DNA of 64,000 nucleotides from Mycolicibacterium bacteremicum (GCF_943913955.1 NZ_CALUAE010000001.1:93461-157460); one strand, 5' to 3'. Counted from the stretch's first letter, positions 1-9,633 are shown. Translations and numbers: made by a program. The notes: generated by a model not told the origin, from the sequence alone.

Positions 1-2
1 AG

Positions 3-1664
3 TACGGCGTGCTCGCCATCCTGGCGCTGTTCGTGCTCGCGCCCGTCGTCCCGACGATCTACCAGTCCGTCATGGACCGCCCTCTGTACGAGGCCGGTGG
101 GTTGTTCAGCCTGGACAACTATTCGCGGCTGTTCACCGAGGCCGGTTTCGGCGACGTCATCCTCAACACCGTCCTGTTCGCCGGGCTTACCGTCCTGCTG
201 GCGCAGCTGTTCGCGGTGCCGATGGCCATCGTCGTCACCCGAACCAAGTTGCCGTTGGGCCGGCTGATCGCCGGTTCGATGAAGTGGCCGTTCTACATCT
301 CTTCGCTGCTGCTCGGGTTCGGCTGGATCATCCTCTACGGCCCAGGCGGATTCGTCAGCGTCCAGGCCCGTGAGCTCCTGGGCTTCGTGCCGTGGAACCT
401 GTACTCCATCCCCGGCATGGCACTCACCGAGGCCGTCGCCCTGGCGCCCATCGCCTTCACGTTCTGCGTCGGCGCGCTCAATCAGTCGGACAACTCGCTG
501 GAATCCGCCGCGCAGGTGTGCGGCGCCGGCCCGGTACGCATCCTGTGGTCGGTGGTCATCCCGATGCTGCGCCCGCCGATCGTATACAGCTCGGTGCTCA
601 TCATCTCGATGTCCATCGAAACACTCTCGGTGCCACTGCTGTTCGGTATGCCCGCTGACATCAGCGTGTTCTCCACCTTCCTCTACACCAACGGCCTGCA
701 GTCCATCGATCCGGACTACGGCGTGCTCGGTGCGGCCTCGGTGCTGATCCTGCTGGTGACGGTCGGGCTGGTGGCGATGCAGTCCAAGATGCTGAAGAAC
801 TCGCAGCGCTTCGTATCGGTGCGCGGCAAGGCCACCCGGCCCCGGACCTTCGACCTGGGCTGGATCAAGTGGATCTCGGTCGCGTTCATCGCCGTCTATC
901 TCCTCATCGGCGCGCTGCTCCCGCTGAGTGCGTTGATCTTCCGGTCGTTCGCCCTGGTGCTGACCCCCCTGAAGTCGCCGTTCTCGACGATGACCTTCGA
1001 GAACTACCGGCCGATCTTCAGCTACACGTCCTACTACATGTCGATCGTCAACAGCATCGTCATCGCCCTGGTGGGCGCCGTGGTGATCAGCGTGCTGGCC
1101 ATCCTGGCTGTGCTGGTCGCCCGACGGTCGAAGATGAAGGGCAACAAGCTCGTCGAGTACCTGGCGCTGGCGCCGCAGGCCATGCCCGGACTCATCGTCG
1201 GTATCGGCTTCTTCTGGGCCTTGGCCTACTCGCCGGGCTGGTTGTCGGGTCTGCTGTCGGGCACCATCTGGATCCTGGTCATCGCGTTCGGTCTGCGCGC
1301 GCTGCCGACCGCCTACGGGAACATCTCGCCGCTGCTCATGCAGATCGGCGAGGAACTCGACAACGCGGCCCGGGTCACCGGCGCCGACTGGTTCCGCACC
1401 TTCACCCGGGTACTGGGCAAACTGATCCTGCCGGCCTTCGCCGGCGCCTTCATCCTGGTCTTCGTCACGATGATCAAGGAGTACTCACCGGCAGTCTTCC
1501 TGGCCAACTCCCAGACCAACGTCATCGGTACCACCGCGCTGCAGTTGTGGGCGGAGGGTAACGCCGGATCTGTTGCCGCCCTTGCCACCGTCCAGATCGT
1601 CATCACCGTCGCGTTCGTCTCGATCGCCACCCGTCTCCTGAAAGGTCACACCTCGAATGCCTAA
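3..1664 (+). CDS. ABC importer permease, fused two-domain type (5' end outside window)
   Basis: Integral-membrane permease of the Fe(III)/polyamine/phosphonate-type importers, in which two permease halves are fused in one chain. The frame is open to the first bases of the window, so the N-terminus is missing; 551 residues follow the first in-window GTG. About twelve hydrophobic segments are visible. Each half carries an EAA-type loop for the ATPase: SAAQVCGAGPVRILWSVVIP near residue 165 and NAARVTGADWFRTF near residue 453. It overlaps the ATPase gene by 8 bp. The periplasmic binding protein is expected upstream, outside the window. The downstream genes suggest an organic acid substrate, but nothing in this protein shows it. 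Confidence 0.9.
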   Translation, partial: YGVLAILALFVLAPVVPTIYQSVMDRPLYEAGGLFSLDNYSRLFTEAGFGDVILNTVLFAGLTVLLAQLFAVPMAIVVTRTKLPLGRLIAGSMKWPFYISSLLLGFGWIILYGPGGFVSVQARELLGFVPWNLYSIPGMALTEAVALAPIAFTFCVGALNQSDNSLESAAQVCGAGPVRILWSVVIPMLRPPIVYSSVLIISMSIETLSVPLLFGMPADISVFSTFLYTNGLQSIDPDYGVLGAASVLILLVTVGLVAMQSKMLKNSQRFVSVRGKATRPRTFDLGWIKWISVAFIAVYLLIGALLPLSALIFRSFALVLTPLKSPFSTMTFENYRPIFSYTSYYMSIVNSIVIALVGAVVISVLAILAVLVARRSKMKGNKLVEYLALAPQAMPGLIVGIGFFWALAYSPGWLSGLLSGTIWILVIAFGLRALPTAYGNISPLLMQIGEELDNAARVTGADWFRTFTRVLGKLILPAFAGAFILVFVTMIKEYSPAVFLANSQTNVIGTTALQLWAEGNAGSVAALATVQIVITVAFVSIATRLLKGHTSNA

Positions 1665-2757
1665 TCTGCGTGTCAGGAACGTCAACAAGACGTTCAACGG
1701 AAACCACGTCCTGCGCGACATCAATTTCGAGGTCGCCGACGGCGAGTTCTTCACCCTGCTCGGCCCGTCCGGGTGTGGTAAATCCACGACGCTGGCCTGC
1801 ATCGCCGGCCTGGAGTCCCCCGACCAGGGCACCATCGAACTCGACGACACCGTGTTCTTCAGCGGCAGCAACAACACGTTCGTCCCGCCGGAGAGCCGCA
1901 ACCTGGGCATGGTATTCCAGTCCTACGCGTTGTGGCCGCACATGACCATCGCCGACAACCTCGCGCTGCCGCTCAAGCTGCGCAAGGTGGCCAAGGCGCG
2001 GCGCAACGAACTGATCGACGATGCGCTGGAAAAGGTGGATCTGCTGCACCTGCGGGACCGCTACCCGCACGAGATGTCCGGTGGGCAGCAGCAGCGCGTC
2101 GCACTCGCTCGGGCGCTCGTCTACTCCCCCCGGTTGTTGCTGCTCGACGAGCCGCTGTCCAACCTGGACGCCAAACTGCGCGAGCAGGCCCGGGCGTGGC
2201 TCAAAGCGTTGCAGTCCGAGGTCGGCATCACCACCATCTACGTCACCCACGACCAGGAGGAAGCCCTGGCGATGAGCGACCGGATCGCGGTGATGGCCAA
2301 GGGCGAGATGGTCCAGATCGCCTCTCCCACCGAGATCTACGAACAGCCCGCTGCGCGTGAGGTCGCCCGCTTCGTCGGCAGCTGCAACTTCCTGGACGGC
2401 AAGGTCGTCGAGGCCAGCGGATCTGACGCCAAGGTGCAGTTGGACGCCACCGGCCAGGTGGTGCACGCCACCGGACGGATGGACGTGCACTCCGGCGACA
2501 TGGTGACCGTGGCGGTGCGCCCCGAGCGGGTCCGGATCGCGTCGGCGGGCCAGACCACCGACCACGGTGCGAATATCGTGCGGGCCAACGTCGACAGCGT
2601 GCAGTACGTCGGTTCGAAGTACGAATACCTGCTGTCGGTGGGCACCTCCACCGTGCACGCCGACTGCCTCAAGGCCGGCCATCAAGGCGAGGTCGACCTC
2701 GTGATCGACCCGGAGAACATCTTCCTGTACCCGCAGAAGGAAGCCGTGCCGGCATGA
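1657..2757 (+). CDS. ABC importer ATPase, PotA/FbpC type
   Basis: Nucleotide-binding subunit that drives the preceding permease. Of 366 residues, Walker A is GPSGCGKST at 36-44, the Q-loop glutamine is Q88, the signature SGGQQ is at 141-145, Walker B ends in LLLLDE at 160-165 and the switch histidine is H198. The C-terminal 130 residues look like a TOBE-type substrate or regulatory domain, usual for the polyamine/iron/maltose subgroup. The start overlaps the permease stop by 8 bp, and the end overlaps the aldehyde dehydrogenase start in an ATGA, so translation is coupled on both sides. Confidence 0.93.
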   Translation: MPNLRVRNVNKTFNGNHVLRDINFEVADGEFFTLLGPSGCGKSTTLACIAGLESPDQGTIELDDTVFFSGSNNTFVPPESRNLGMVFQSYALWPHMTIADNLALPLKLRKVAKARRNELIDDALEKVDLLHLRDRYPHEMSGGQQQRVALARALVYSPRLLLLDEPLSNLDAKLREQARAWLKALQSEVGITTIYVTHDQEEALAMSDRIAVMAKGEMVQIASPTEIYEQPAAREVARFVGSCNFLDGKVVEASGSDAKVQLDATGQVVHATGRMDVHSGDMVTVAVRPERVRIASAGQTTDHGANIVRANVDSVQYVGSKYEYLLSVGTSTVHADCLKAGHQGEVDLVIDPENIFLYPQKEAVPA

Positions 2758-4160
2758 TCACCACCATCAACCCCGCAACGGGTTCCGAGCTCGACACCTA
2801 CCCGGCGATGAGCGAGGCCGAGATCGACGCCATCCTCGGCGTGGCAGCCGAGGCTCAGATCCACTGGAAGAGAGAGAATTTCGCCCATCGCGCGGGCATC
2901 ATCCGCACGGCGGCGAAGCTGCTGCGCGACCGCGTCGAGGAGTTGGCGCTGCTGGTCACCCGGGAGATGGGCAAGCCGATCGCGGAGTCACGTGCCGAGG
3001 TGCTCAAATGCGCCACCGGCCTGGACTTCTACGCCGAGCACGCCGCGACCTACCTGTCCGATGAGACCTATCAGACCGGCGCCGACCGTGCCTGGGTCTC
3101 CTATGAGCCCGTCGGCGTGGTGCTCGCCGTGATGCCGTGGAACTTCCCACTCTGGCAGGTGTTCCGATTCGCCGCGCCGGCTTTGATGGCGGGAAACGCC
3201 GCACTGCTCAAGCATTCGCCGAACACCACCGGATCGGCACTGACCTGTCAGGAGATCCTCACCGACGCCGGACTGCCGGAGGGTCTGTTCACCGCACTGG
3301 TGGTCGATGAGGCCGACGTCCCGGCCGTCACCGAACGACTGATCAGCGATCCGCGGGTCGGCGCGGTCACCATCACCGGCAGCGAGCGCGCGGGCAGCGC
3401 GGTCGGGTCCCTGGCCGGCCGCGAGATCAAGAAGTCGGTGCTGGAACTGGGCGGCTCGGACCCGTTCATCGTGCTGGCCGATGCCGACCTGCCCCAGGTC
3501 GCCCGGCTGGCCGTGAAGGGCCGCTTCCTCAACGCGGGCCAGAGCTGCATCTCACCCAAACGCTTCATCGTCGAAGCCGCCGTGGCCGACGAATTCACCG
3601 CGCTGGTGGTCGAGGAGACCCGCCGGCTCGAGGTCGGCGACCCGGAAGCGCCCGGCACCGACGTCGGCCCGATGGCCCGGGCCGACCTGCGTGACGGTGT
3701 CGCACGTCAGGTGCGGGCCGCCGTCGACGCCGGTGCCGAAGTGCTCGTCGGGGGCGGGCCGATCGACGGTGACGGCTACTTCTATCAGCCGACCGTGCTC
3801 ACCGGTGTGAAACCCGGCATGTCGGTGTACTCGGAGGAGGTGTTCGGACCGGTGGCCACCATCATCACCGTCGCCGACGCCGACGAAGCCGTCCGGGTCG
3901 CCGACGACACCCCGTTCGGCCTGGGCGCCAGCGTGTGGAGCAACGATGTCGACGCCGCGATCGCGGTCGGGCGCCGCATCACCTCCGGAGCCTGCTTCAT
4001 CAACGCCGTCGTGGCCTCCGACGCCCGGATGCCCTTCGGCGGCGCCAAACGCAGCGGCTACGGCCGCGAACTGGCCGGCCCCGGCATCCGCGAATTCGTC
4101 AACATCCGTACCTGGTGGGCCATGGACAAGCCGCAATCCGACGCCCCCGCCTCCGAATAG
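2754..4160 (+). CDS. NAD(P)-dependent aldehyde dehydrogenase, succinate-semialdehyde dehydrogenase (GabD) type
   Basis: Cytoplasmic enzyme oxidising an aldehyde to its acid; the closest family pattern is short GabD-type succinate semialdehyde dehydrogenases. Of 468 residues, visible catalytic features are N130 (PWNFP), K153 in the cofactor site, general base E231 in LELGGSD and nucleophile C265 in GQSC. The usual GQSCIAAKRF reads GQSCISPKRF here, a small active-site change. Its position between the importer and sugar-acid enzymes suggests that it handles a semialdehyde made in this pathway. The exact substrate cannot be read from the sequence. Confidence 0.88.
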   Translation: MITTINPATGSELDTYPAMSEAEIDAILGVAAEAQIHWKRENFAHRAGIIRTAAKLLRDRVEELALLVTREMGKPIAESRAEVLKCATGLDFYAEHAATYLSDETYQTGADRAWVSYEPVGVVLAVMPWNFPLWQVFRFAAPALMAGNAALLKHSPNTTGSALTCQEILTDAGLPEGLFTALVVDEADVPAVTERLISDPRVGAVTITGSERAGSAVGSLAGREIKKSVLELGGSDPFIVLADADLPQVARLAVKGRFLNAGQSCISPKRFIVEAAVADEFTALVVEETRRLEVGDPEAPGTDVGPMARADLRDGVARQVRAAVDAGAEVLVGGGPIDGDGYFYQPTVLTGVKPGMSVYSEEVFGPVATIITVADADEAVRVADDTPFGLGASVWSNDVDAAIAVGRRITSGACFINAVVASDARMPFGGAKRSGYGRELAGPGIREFVNIRTWWAMDKPQSDAPASE

Positions 4161-4174
4161 CGAAGGAACACCTG

Positions 4175-4645
4175 ATGACAGAAAGCACCGTGGCCGAGCG
4201 AGCGGCTCACCTGCGGGACGGTCGCGCGGCCGCCGTCCTGCGCCCGTCGGAGATCACCCCGCGCGAACGCGGCGGCGGCGCCCGCACCATCCCGATGGTC
4301 AGCCAGGGCGTCGGCGCCAAGGACTTCCTCAACGGCATCACCATGTTCGCCCCGGGTGTCGCGATCCCCGAGCACTTCCACAACTGCGACGAGTCGGTGC
4401 TGATCCTGCGCGGCTCCGCCGTCGCCCATATCGACGGCGACCTGCACCCGGTGAGCACCGGGGACACCTCGTTCATCCCGGCGGGCATCCCGCACTTCTT
4501 CCAGAACGCCTCGGACACCGAGGAACTGCACATCTTCTGGACCTACGCGTCGGTCGACGCGAACCGCACCATCGTCGCCACCGGCGTCACGACCCGCATC
4601 GATGAAGAACACGGCACCAACATCACGAAGGAGACACACTCATGA
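4175..4645 (+). CDS. Cupin-domain protein
   Basis: Protein of 156 residues with a single cupin barrel. The metal-site motif is visible as PEHFHNCDESVLILRG (about residues 67-82) followed by the second motif PAGIPHFFQN (about 107-116). Small cupins in sugar-acid operons are often isomerases, epimerases or sensors, and which applies here is not clear. The ATG is chosen because AAGGA lies 8 nt upstream; a longer in-frame reading would run into the aldehyde dehydrogenase gene. The stop overlaps the next start in an ATGA. Confidence 0.8.
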   Translation: MTESTVAERAAHLRDGRAAAVLRPSEITPRERGGGARTIPMVSQGVGAKDFLNGITMFAPGVAIPEHFHNCDESVLILRGSAVAHIDGDLHPVSTGDTSFIPAGIPHFFQNASDTEELHIFWTYASVDANRTIVATGVTTRIDEEHGTNITKETHS

Positions 4646-5718
4646 CCGACACACTGCGCCTGGGACTGCTGGAGGGCGACGGCATCGGCCCCGAGATCGT
4701 GCCCGCCTCCGTCGAGGTCGTCGACGCAGCGCTGGCCGCCGCCGGGGCGCCCAAGGCCGACTGGGTCACGCTGCCGCTCGGGCGCACCGCAATCGACAGC
4801 CACAACAGCCACACCCCCGACGAGACGCTGCAGGCCCTGGCCGGCATGGATGCCTGGGTGCTGGGACCTCATGACAGCGCGTCCTACCCCGAACCGTTCA
4901 AGTCACAGCTCAACCCGAGCGGAACACTGCGAAAGCACTTCGGGCTGTTCGGCAACATCCGACCCGCCAAGTCCTTCGAGGGCGCCAAGGCCGTGGTGCC
5001 CAACACCGATCTGGTGATCGTCCGGGAGAACACCCAGGGCTTCTACGCCGACCGCAACACCTTCGCCGGCACCGGTGAGTACATGCCCGACGAGAACACC
5101 GCCATCGCGATGGGCATCATCACCCGCTCCGCCGTGGAGAAGATCGCCAAGGTCGCCTTCGACCTGGCCCAGGCCCGTCGACGCAAGCTGACCATCGTGC
5201 ACAAGGCCAACGTGCTGCGACTGACCACCGGCCTGTTCCGCGACGTGTGCCGTGAGATCGCCGCCGACTACCCCGACGTCGAGGTCGACGACTACCACAT
5301 CGACGCCATGACAGTGCATCTCGTGCGGCGCGCCAACCAGTTCGACGTCATCGTGACCGAGAACATGTTCGGTGACATCCTCTCCGACCTGGCCGGTGAG
5401 CTCGCCGGCTCGCTCGGTATCGCGCCGTCGATCAACGCCTCGCTGGACAAGGCGATGGCACAGGCCGCGCACGGCTCGGCACCCGACATCGCCGGACGCA
5501 ACATCGCCAACCCGGTCGCGATGATCCTGTCCTCGGGCATGCTGCTGCAGTGGCTGGGCGCCCGGCACAACGACGCCGGCCTGCTCAAGGCCGCCGAACT
5601 GGTCGAGGGCGGCGTCGAAGCCACCATCAAGGCCGGCACCATGACCCCGGACATGGGCGGCACCACCGGCACCAGGGAGTTCGGCTCCACTGTGGCACAG
5701 TATATCTCGCAACAATGA
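4642..5718 (+). CDS. Beta-decarboxylating dehydrogenase of the isocitrate/isopropylmalate/tartrate dehydrogenase family
   Basis: NAD(P)- and metal-dependent oxidative decarboxylase of 2-hydroxy acids. Of 358 residues, visible family motifs are GDGIGPEI (12-19), the substrate loop around R128 in IVRENTQGFY, K188 in HKAN, and the metal-binding aspartates in the ENMFGDILSDLAGEL block (D245, D249). In an operon that is not for leucine synthesis, and next to OtnK/OtnC-like genes, a tartrate- or malate-type substrate is more likely than isopropylmalate. That is inference from context. It is coupled to both neighbours by ATGA overlaps. Confidence 0.85.
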   Translation: MTDTLRLGLLEGDGIGPEIVPASVEVVDAALAAAGAPKADWVTLPLGRTAIDSHNSHTPDETLQALAGMDAWVLGPHDSASYPEPFKSQLNPSGTLRKHFGLFGNIRPAKSFEGAKAVVPNTDLVIVRENTQGFYADRNTFAGTGEYMPDENTAIAMGIITRSAVEKIAKVAFDLAQARRRKLTIVHKANVLRLTTGLFRDVCREIAADYPDVEVDDYHIDAMTVHLVRRANQFDVIVTENMFGDILSDLAGELAGSLGIAPSINASLDKAMAQAAHGSAPDIAGRNIANPVAMILSSGMLLQWLGARHNDAGLLKAAELVEGGVEATIKAGTMTPDMGGTTGTREFGSTVAQYISQQ

Positions 5719-6410
5719 CCGATCGAGAAGCGGCGAGCAATGGAGAAGCGGCGAGCCAAACACTGATCGCTGTCATCAACACCACCCCGGCGTCGATGGC
5801 GCCGACCGCCGCGGCGCTGCGCGCCGAGATGCCCGGGGTGCGGGTCTGGAACCTGCTCGACGACCGTCTGGGCTCCGACGCCGACGCGCTCGGCGAGATG
5901 AGCCCGCAGCTGCGCACCCGGATGCTCAACCTCATCCGGCATGGCGTGGACGGCGGCGCCGACGCGGTGCTGATGGTGTGCTCGATGTACGGTGACACCC
6001 GCCCGGTTGCCGAAAAACTGTTTCCGATACCGGTGTTCAGTTCGGACGCGGACATGATGGCCGCGATCAGATCGGCCGGTCCACGGCGGGTCGCGGTGCT
6101 CGCCTCCCTGCAGGCGGCCACCGCCGACAGCACCTCCCGGTTGCGCGCGGCAGTGGACGGCGATGTCGAGGTGGTGCCCGCGTTCTGCGCGGGTGCCGCC
6201 GCGGCCGCCTCCGCCGGCGACCGCACCGCACTGATCGACGCGCTGATCGCCGGGGCCGACGCCGCCGGTGGCGAATACGACATGCTGTGCCTGGCCCAGT
6301 ACTCGTTGAGCCCGGCCGCCGACGACCTCGCCGACAAGACCGGACTGCCCGTGGTGAGCGCACCGCGCTACGCAGCCAAGGCCATCGCGGCGCGGCTGGG
6401 TCTGACGTGA
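5715..6410 (+). CDS. Asp/Glu/hydantoin racemase-family protein
   Basis: Protein of 231 residues resembling the two-cysteine cofactor-independent racemase fold. The paired cysteines are C89 in VMVCSMYG and C192 in DMLCLAQYS, in the places where this family keeps its acid/base pair. The family includes aspartate, glutamate and hydantoin racemases and maleate isomerase, so here it may epimerise or isomerise a hydroxy-acid intermediate. The start is the ATG overlapping the previous stop (ATGA). The stop overlaps the kinase GTG in a GTGA. Confidence 0.72.
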   Translation: MTDREAASNGEAASQTLIAVINTTPASMAPTAAALRAEMPGVRVWNLLDDRLGSDADALGEMSPQLRTRMLNLIRHGVDGGADAVLMVCSMYGDTRPVAEKLFPIPVFSSDADMMAAIRSAGPRRVAVLASLQAATADSTSRLRAAVDGDVEVVPAFCAGAAAAASAGDRTALIDALIAGADAAGGEYDMLCLAQYSLSPAADDLADKTGLPVVSAPRYAAKAIAARLGLT

Positions 6411-7642
6411 CCGTCCCCAAGATCGGTTGTATCGCCGATGATTACACCGGAGGCACGGACGTCGCCGCAGCCCTGCGGCGGCAGGGTCTGCACACAGTCC
6501 TGCTGTTCGGCCCACCGGCGGACGATCTCGCGGTGCCGGCATGCGATGCGGTCGTCGTGGCCCTCAAGACCCGGGCACTCGACGCGCCCGCCGCGGTGAA
6601 GATGTCGCTGGTGGCCCGGCAGTGGCTGGTCGGCACCGTCAGGGTACCGACGGTGTACTTCAAATACTGCTCCACCTTCGACTCCACCCCGGCCGGCAAT
6701 ATCGGCCCGGTGGCCGATGCACTGGTCGACGCAGCCGGCGGCGGTGCGACCGTCGTCTGCCCGGCCACCCCCGAACACGGCCGTACCGTGTACCAGGGTC
6801 ACCTCTTCGTCGGTGACACACTGCTCTCGGAATCCCCCATGCGGCACCACCCGCTGACCCCGATGACGGAATCGAATATCGCCAGGTTGATGGCCGCGCA
6901 AACCGAGCACGGCGTGGGATCGGTGTCGTGGCAACAGGTTCGATCCGGCGACCTGACGCCCGATCGGTACGGCGACCGCTACGTCGTGGTGGACGCGCTG
7001 ACCGAGGATGACCTCGTCACCATCGCCCGTGCCGTCCAGGATGCGCCCGTCGTCACCGGCGGCGCGGGTCTGGCCGGCGCGCTCGGCAGGGTGCTGGTCG
7101 AAAGCGACGGTTCGCACACCGTCCCCCGCACGATCCCGGCACCGGACGCACCGACGGTGGTGTTCGCGGGTAGCTGTTCGCAGGCAACGCTCGGCCAGGT
7201 GGCCCAGGCCCGAGAGGCTTTCGCCTCTCATCGACTCGACCCTCGCGCCGTCCAGGCAACCGGCGATCTGCTCGAACCGGCCCGGGAGTGGTTGTTGCGC
7301 AACCTCGGTGATGCGCCCGTGCTGATCTACTCCTCGGCGCCGGCCCACGAACGCGGACCAGCCGATGCGGTGATCGCCGACCAGCTGGAGTCCACCATGG
7401 GCGCCCTGGCCAAGGCCGCGGTGGACGCCGGAGCACGGCGGATCGTGGTCGCCGGCGGTGAAACCTCCGGGGCCGTCGTCGACGCACTGGGCATCCGTTC
7501 GGTGGTCGTGGACGCCGAAGCCGATCGCGGGGTGCCCTGGTGCAGCACCGCCGATCACGGGGTGTCCCTATTGCTGAAATCCGGTAACTTCGGCCGCCCC
7601 GATCTGCTGGTGCGGGCGGCGACCTGCGAGGTGCTGTCATGA
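6407..7642 (+). CDS. otnK: Four-carbon acid sugar kinase, probable 3-oxo-tetronate kinase (OtnK/DUF1537 family)
   Basis: ATP-dependent kinase of the DUF1537 family, whose OtnK members phosphorylate 3-oxo-tetronate at O4. Of 411 residues, the N-terminal substrate motif DDYTGGTD is at 11-18 and the diagnostic FKYCSTFDSTPAGNIGPV block is at about 85-102. The C-terminal nucleotide-binding part contains VAGGETSGAVV. The start is the GTG in a 4-bp overlap with the racemase-like gene. It is followed at once by the OtnC-type aldolase, the partner that decarboxylates the phosphorylated product to dihydroxyacetone phosphate in described tetronate pathways. Confidence 0.85.
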   Translation: MTVPKIGCIADDYTGGTDVAAALRRQGLHTVLLFGPPADDLAVPACDAVVVALKTRALDAPAAVKMSLVARQWLVGTVRVPTVYFKYCSTFDSTPAGNIGPVADALVDAAGGGATVVCPATPEHGRTVYQGHLFVGDTLLSESPMRHHPLTPMTESNIARLMAAQTEHGVGSVSWQQVRSGDLTPDRYGDRYVVVDALTEDDLVTIARAVQDAPVVTGGAGLAGALGRVLVESDGSHTVPRTIPAPDAPTVVFAGSCSQATLGQVAQAREAFASHRLDPRAVQATGDLLEPAREWLLRNLGDAPVLIYSSAPAHERGPADAVIADQLESTMGALAKAAVDAGARRIVVAGGETSGAVVDALGIRSVVVDAEADRGVPWCSTADHGVSLLLKSGNFGRPDLLVRAATCEVLS

Positions 7643-8259
7643 TCGCCCGCGATATCGTCGACCTCGGCGCGTCTTTCTTCGGCCGCGGACTGACATTCGG
7701 GCGGACTGGCAATCTCAGTGCGGTCGACACCGACGGCACCATCCTGATGACACCCACCGGCGTTGCGCTGGACAAGCTTCGGGCCGAGCAGTTATCCCGG
7801 CTGGACGTGTCCGGGCGCCACCTGGGCGGGCCGAAGCCGACCAAGGAAGCCTTCCTGCACCTGGCCATCTACCGGGCGAGGCCACACGAGAAGGCCGTGG
7901 TGCACACCCACAGCACCTACTCGGTGGCGGTGTCATGCCTGCGCGATGTCGACCACACCAATGCCCTGCCCCCGCTCACCGCCTACTACGCGATGCGGGT
8001 CGGGTCCCTGCCACTGCTGCCCTATCACGCGCCCGGGGACGAAAGCCTCGGCGCGGTGGCCGAACTCGCGGCCACCACCCATCACGCGCTGCTGCTGGCC
8101 AATCACGGACCGATCGTGGCCGGAGCGGATCTGGCCGCGGCGGCCGACGCACTCGAAGAGATCGAGGAGACGGCCAAGCTGTCCCTGCTGCTGCGCGGCC
8201 AAGCCGTCGCACCGGTACCCGCGAATGAAGTCCGACGACTGGAGGAGTTGTACCGATGA
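7639..8259 (+). CDS. otnC: Class II aldolase/adducin-family protein, probable 3-oxo-tetronate-4-phosphate decarboxylase (OtnC)
   Basis: Zinc-dependent class II aldolase fold, 206 residues. Visible are the zinc-binding histidines in VVHTHST (H89, H91), a further histidine in ANHGP (near residue 156), and the acidic residue of PTKEAFLH (E70). OtnC proteins decarboxylate 3-oxo-tetronate 4-phosphate to DHAP. The immediate neighbour upstream is the matching OtnK-type kinase with an ATGA overlap, which supports that role over fuculose- or ribulose-phosphate aldolase. It overlaps the following dehydrogenase by 4 bp. Confidence 0.82.
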   Translation: MIARDIVDLGASFFGRGLTFGRTGNLSAVDTDGTILMTPTGVALDKLRAEQLSRLDVSGRHLGGPKPTKEAFLHLAIYRARPHEKAVVHTHSTYSVAVSCLRDVDHTNALPPLTAYYAMRVGSLPLLPYHAPGDESLGAVAELAATTHHALLLANHGPIVAGADLAAAADALEEIEETAKLSLLLRGQAVAPVPANEVRRLEELYR

Positions 8260-9314
8260 CCGTCACGGTCGATGCACACGAAGTGGACGCACACGTCGCA
8301 ACACGCTGCGGCGCAGCCATTCTCGAGGCGTACGGCGTGCCGCACGCCGATGCCGTGCTGGTCGCCGAATCGCTGGTGACCTCCGATATGTGGGGCCACC
8401 CGTCGCACGGACTGCTACGACTGCCCTGGTATGTCGCGCGGGTACGCTCCGGCGCGATGACCGCGGTCACCGAGATCCGCTACCTCAACACCTTCGGCGC
8501 GGTCACCGTTCTCGACGGCCGGGACGGCATCGGTCAGGTGATCACCAATCACGCGATCGACGCGGCAGCCACCGCCGCCGCCACATACGGTGTCGGCGTG
8601 GTCGCGGTGCGTAACAGCAACCATTTCGGCACCGCCGCCTATTGGACCCGGTTGCTCGCCGAACGCGGTTGCGTCGGAATCCTGACAACCAACGGCAGTC
8701 CCGCCATGGCGCCCTGGGGTGGTACGCAGAAGATGATCGGCGCCAATCCGTGGTCGATCGCCGCACCCAGCGCCGACAACGGCACCGTTGTCCTCGACAT
8801 CGCGAACACCAGTGTTGCCCGCGGAAAGATCTACGCCGCCAAGGAACGGGGCGAAAGGCTTCCGGAGGGCTGGGCGATCGACGCGTCGGGCCTGCCGACC
8901 ACGGACCCGCAGGCCGCCATCGACGGAGTCATCCTGCCGATGGCCGGCCACAAGGGTTACGCCATCTCGTTCATGATGGATGTGCTCTCCGGTGTGCTCA
9001 CCGGCAGTTCCTCGGCCACCGACGTCGTCGGCCCCTATGTCCCCGATCAGCGCAGCGGCTGCGGACATCTGGTGATCGCGATCGATATCGCGGCCCTGAT
9101 GCCGCTGCGCGAGTTCGAGGGCCGGATGGACAACCTGATCGCGACGGTCAAGGGTTGCCGGACCGCGCCGGGCCAGCAGATCCTGGTCCCCGGCGAGCTG
9201 GAGAACCGCGCCGTCGAACGGGCGCACGGCCGCATCACGCTGCCCGCGGCCACGCTGGCCGAGATCAACGAGCTGGCAGCCGCAGCCGGCGTCGCGCCGC
9301 TGGAAGGTAACTGA
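8256..9314 (+). CDS. Malate/L-lactate dehydrogenase-family (Ldh/YlbC-type) oxidoreductase
   Basis: NAD(P)-dependent 2-hydroxyacid oxidoreductase of the malate/lactate (type 2) family, 352 residues. Family landmarks include the N-terminal WGHPSHG segment, where the SHG histidine is catalytic, the RNSNHFG block near residue 113, the GANPWSIA cofactor segment and MAGHKGYA near residue 232. Members act on malate, sulfolactate, ureidoglycolate or sugar acids. In this operon it is a candidate for the oxidation that supplies the 3-oxo acid to OtnK. It is coupled upstream by an ATGA and sits 1 bp before the ABM-domain gene. Confidence 0.83.
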   Translation: MTVTVDAHEVDAHVATRCGAAILEAYGVPHADAVLVAESLVTSDMWGHPSHGLLRLPWYVARVRSGAMTAVTEIRYLNTFGAVTVLDGRDGIGQVITNHAIDAAATAAATYGVGVVAVRNSNHFGTAAYWTRLLAERGCVGILTTNGSPAMAPWGGTQKMIGANPWSIAAPSADNGTVVLDIANTSVARGKIYAAKERGERLPEGWAIDASGLPTTDPQAAIDGVILPMAGHKGYAISFMMDVLSGVLTGSSSATDVVGPYVPDQRSGCGHLVIAIDIAALMPLREFEGRMDNLIATVKGCRTAPGQQILVPGELENRAVERAHGRITLPAATLAEINELAAAAGVAPLEGN

Positions 9315-9315
9315 C

Positions 9316-9633
9316 ATGTACACCCTGTTCGTCACCCTGGACGTGCACGCCGAGAAACTGGACGAGTTCGTCGACGCCATCACTGTCAACGCCGCGGCCT
9401 CGCTGCGCGACGAACCGGGTTGCCTCACCTTCGATGTGCACCAGGACGCCGAGACGCCGACCCGGTTCTACCTGTACGAGATCTACACCGACGAGGACGC
9501 ATTCCGGGTGGACCATCGCAGCGCACCGCACTACGCGCGGTGGCAGCAGGCCGCGAAGATCTGCGTGGTCGAGGGTAGCCACCGCAACACCTTCGCCCGG
9601 CCCATCCGGCTAGGCACCAGTTACAGTGGTTGA
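9316..9633 (+). CDS. Antibiotic biosynthesis monooxygenase (ABM)-domain protein
   Basis: Single ABM ferredoxin-like domain of 105 residues with the usual pattern: beta strand MYTLFVTLDV, a helix over residues 14-30, the EPGCLTFDVHQD hairpin, and FYLYEIYTDEDAF followed by a histidine-rich helix. Small ABM proteins include quinol monooxygenases and the LsrG/YgiN group, and they often accompany sugar-acid operons as isomerase- or detoxification-like proteins. No specific reaction can be assigned. The stop is directly followed by the GTG of the regulator gene. Confidence 0.75.
   Translation: MYTLFVTLDVHAEKLDEFVDAITVNAAASLRDEPGCLTFDVHQDAETPTRFYLYEIYTDEDAFRVDHRSAPHYARWQQAAKICVVEGSHRNTFARPIRLGTSYSG

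Noticed and set aside
1603..2685. Long antisense frame over the ABC ATPase gene
   Set aside because: Same codon-composition artefact; low-complexity His/Val/Gly translation.
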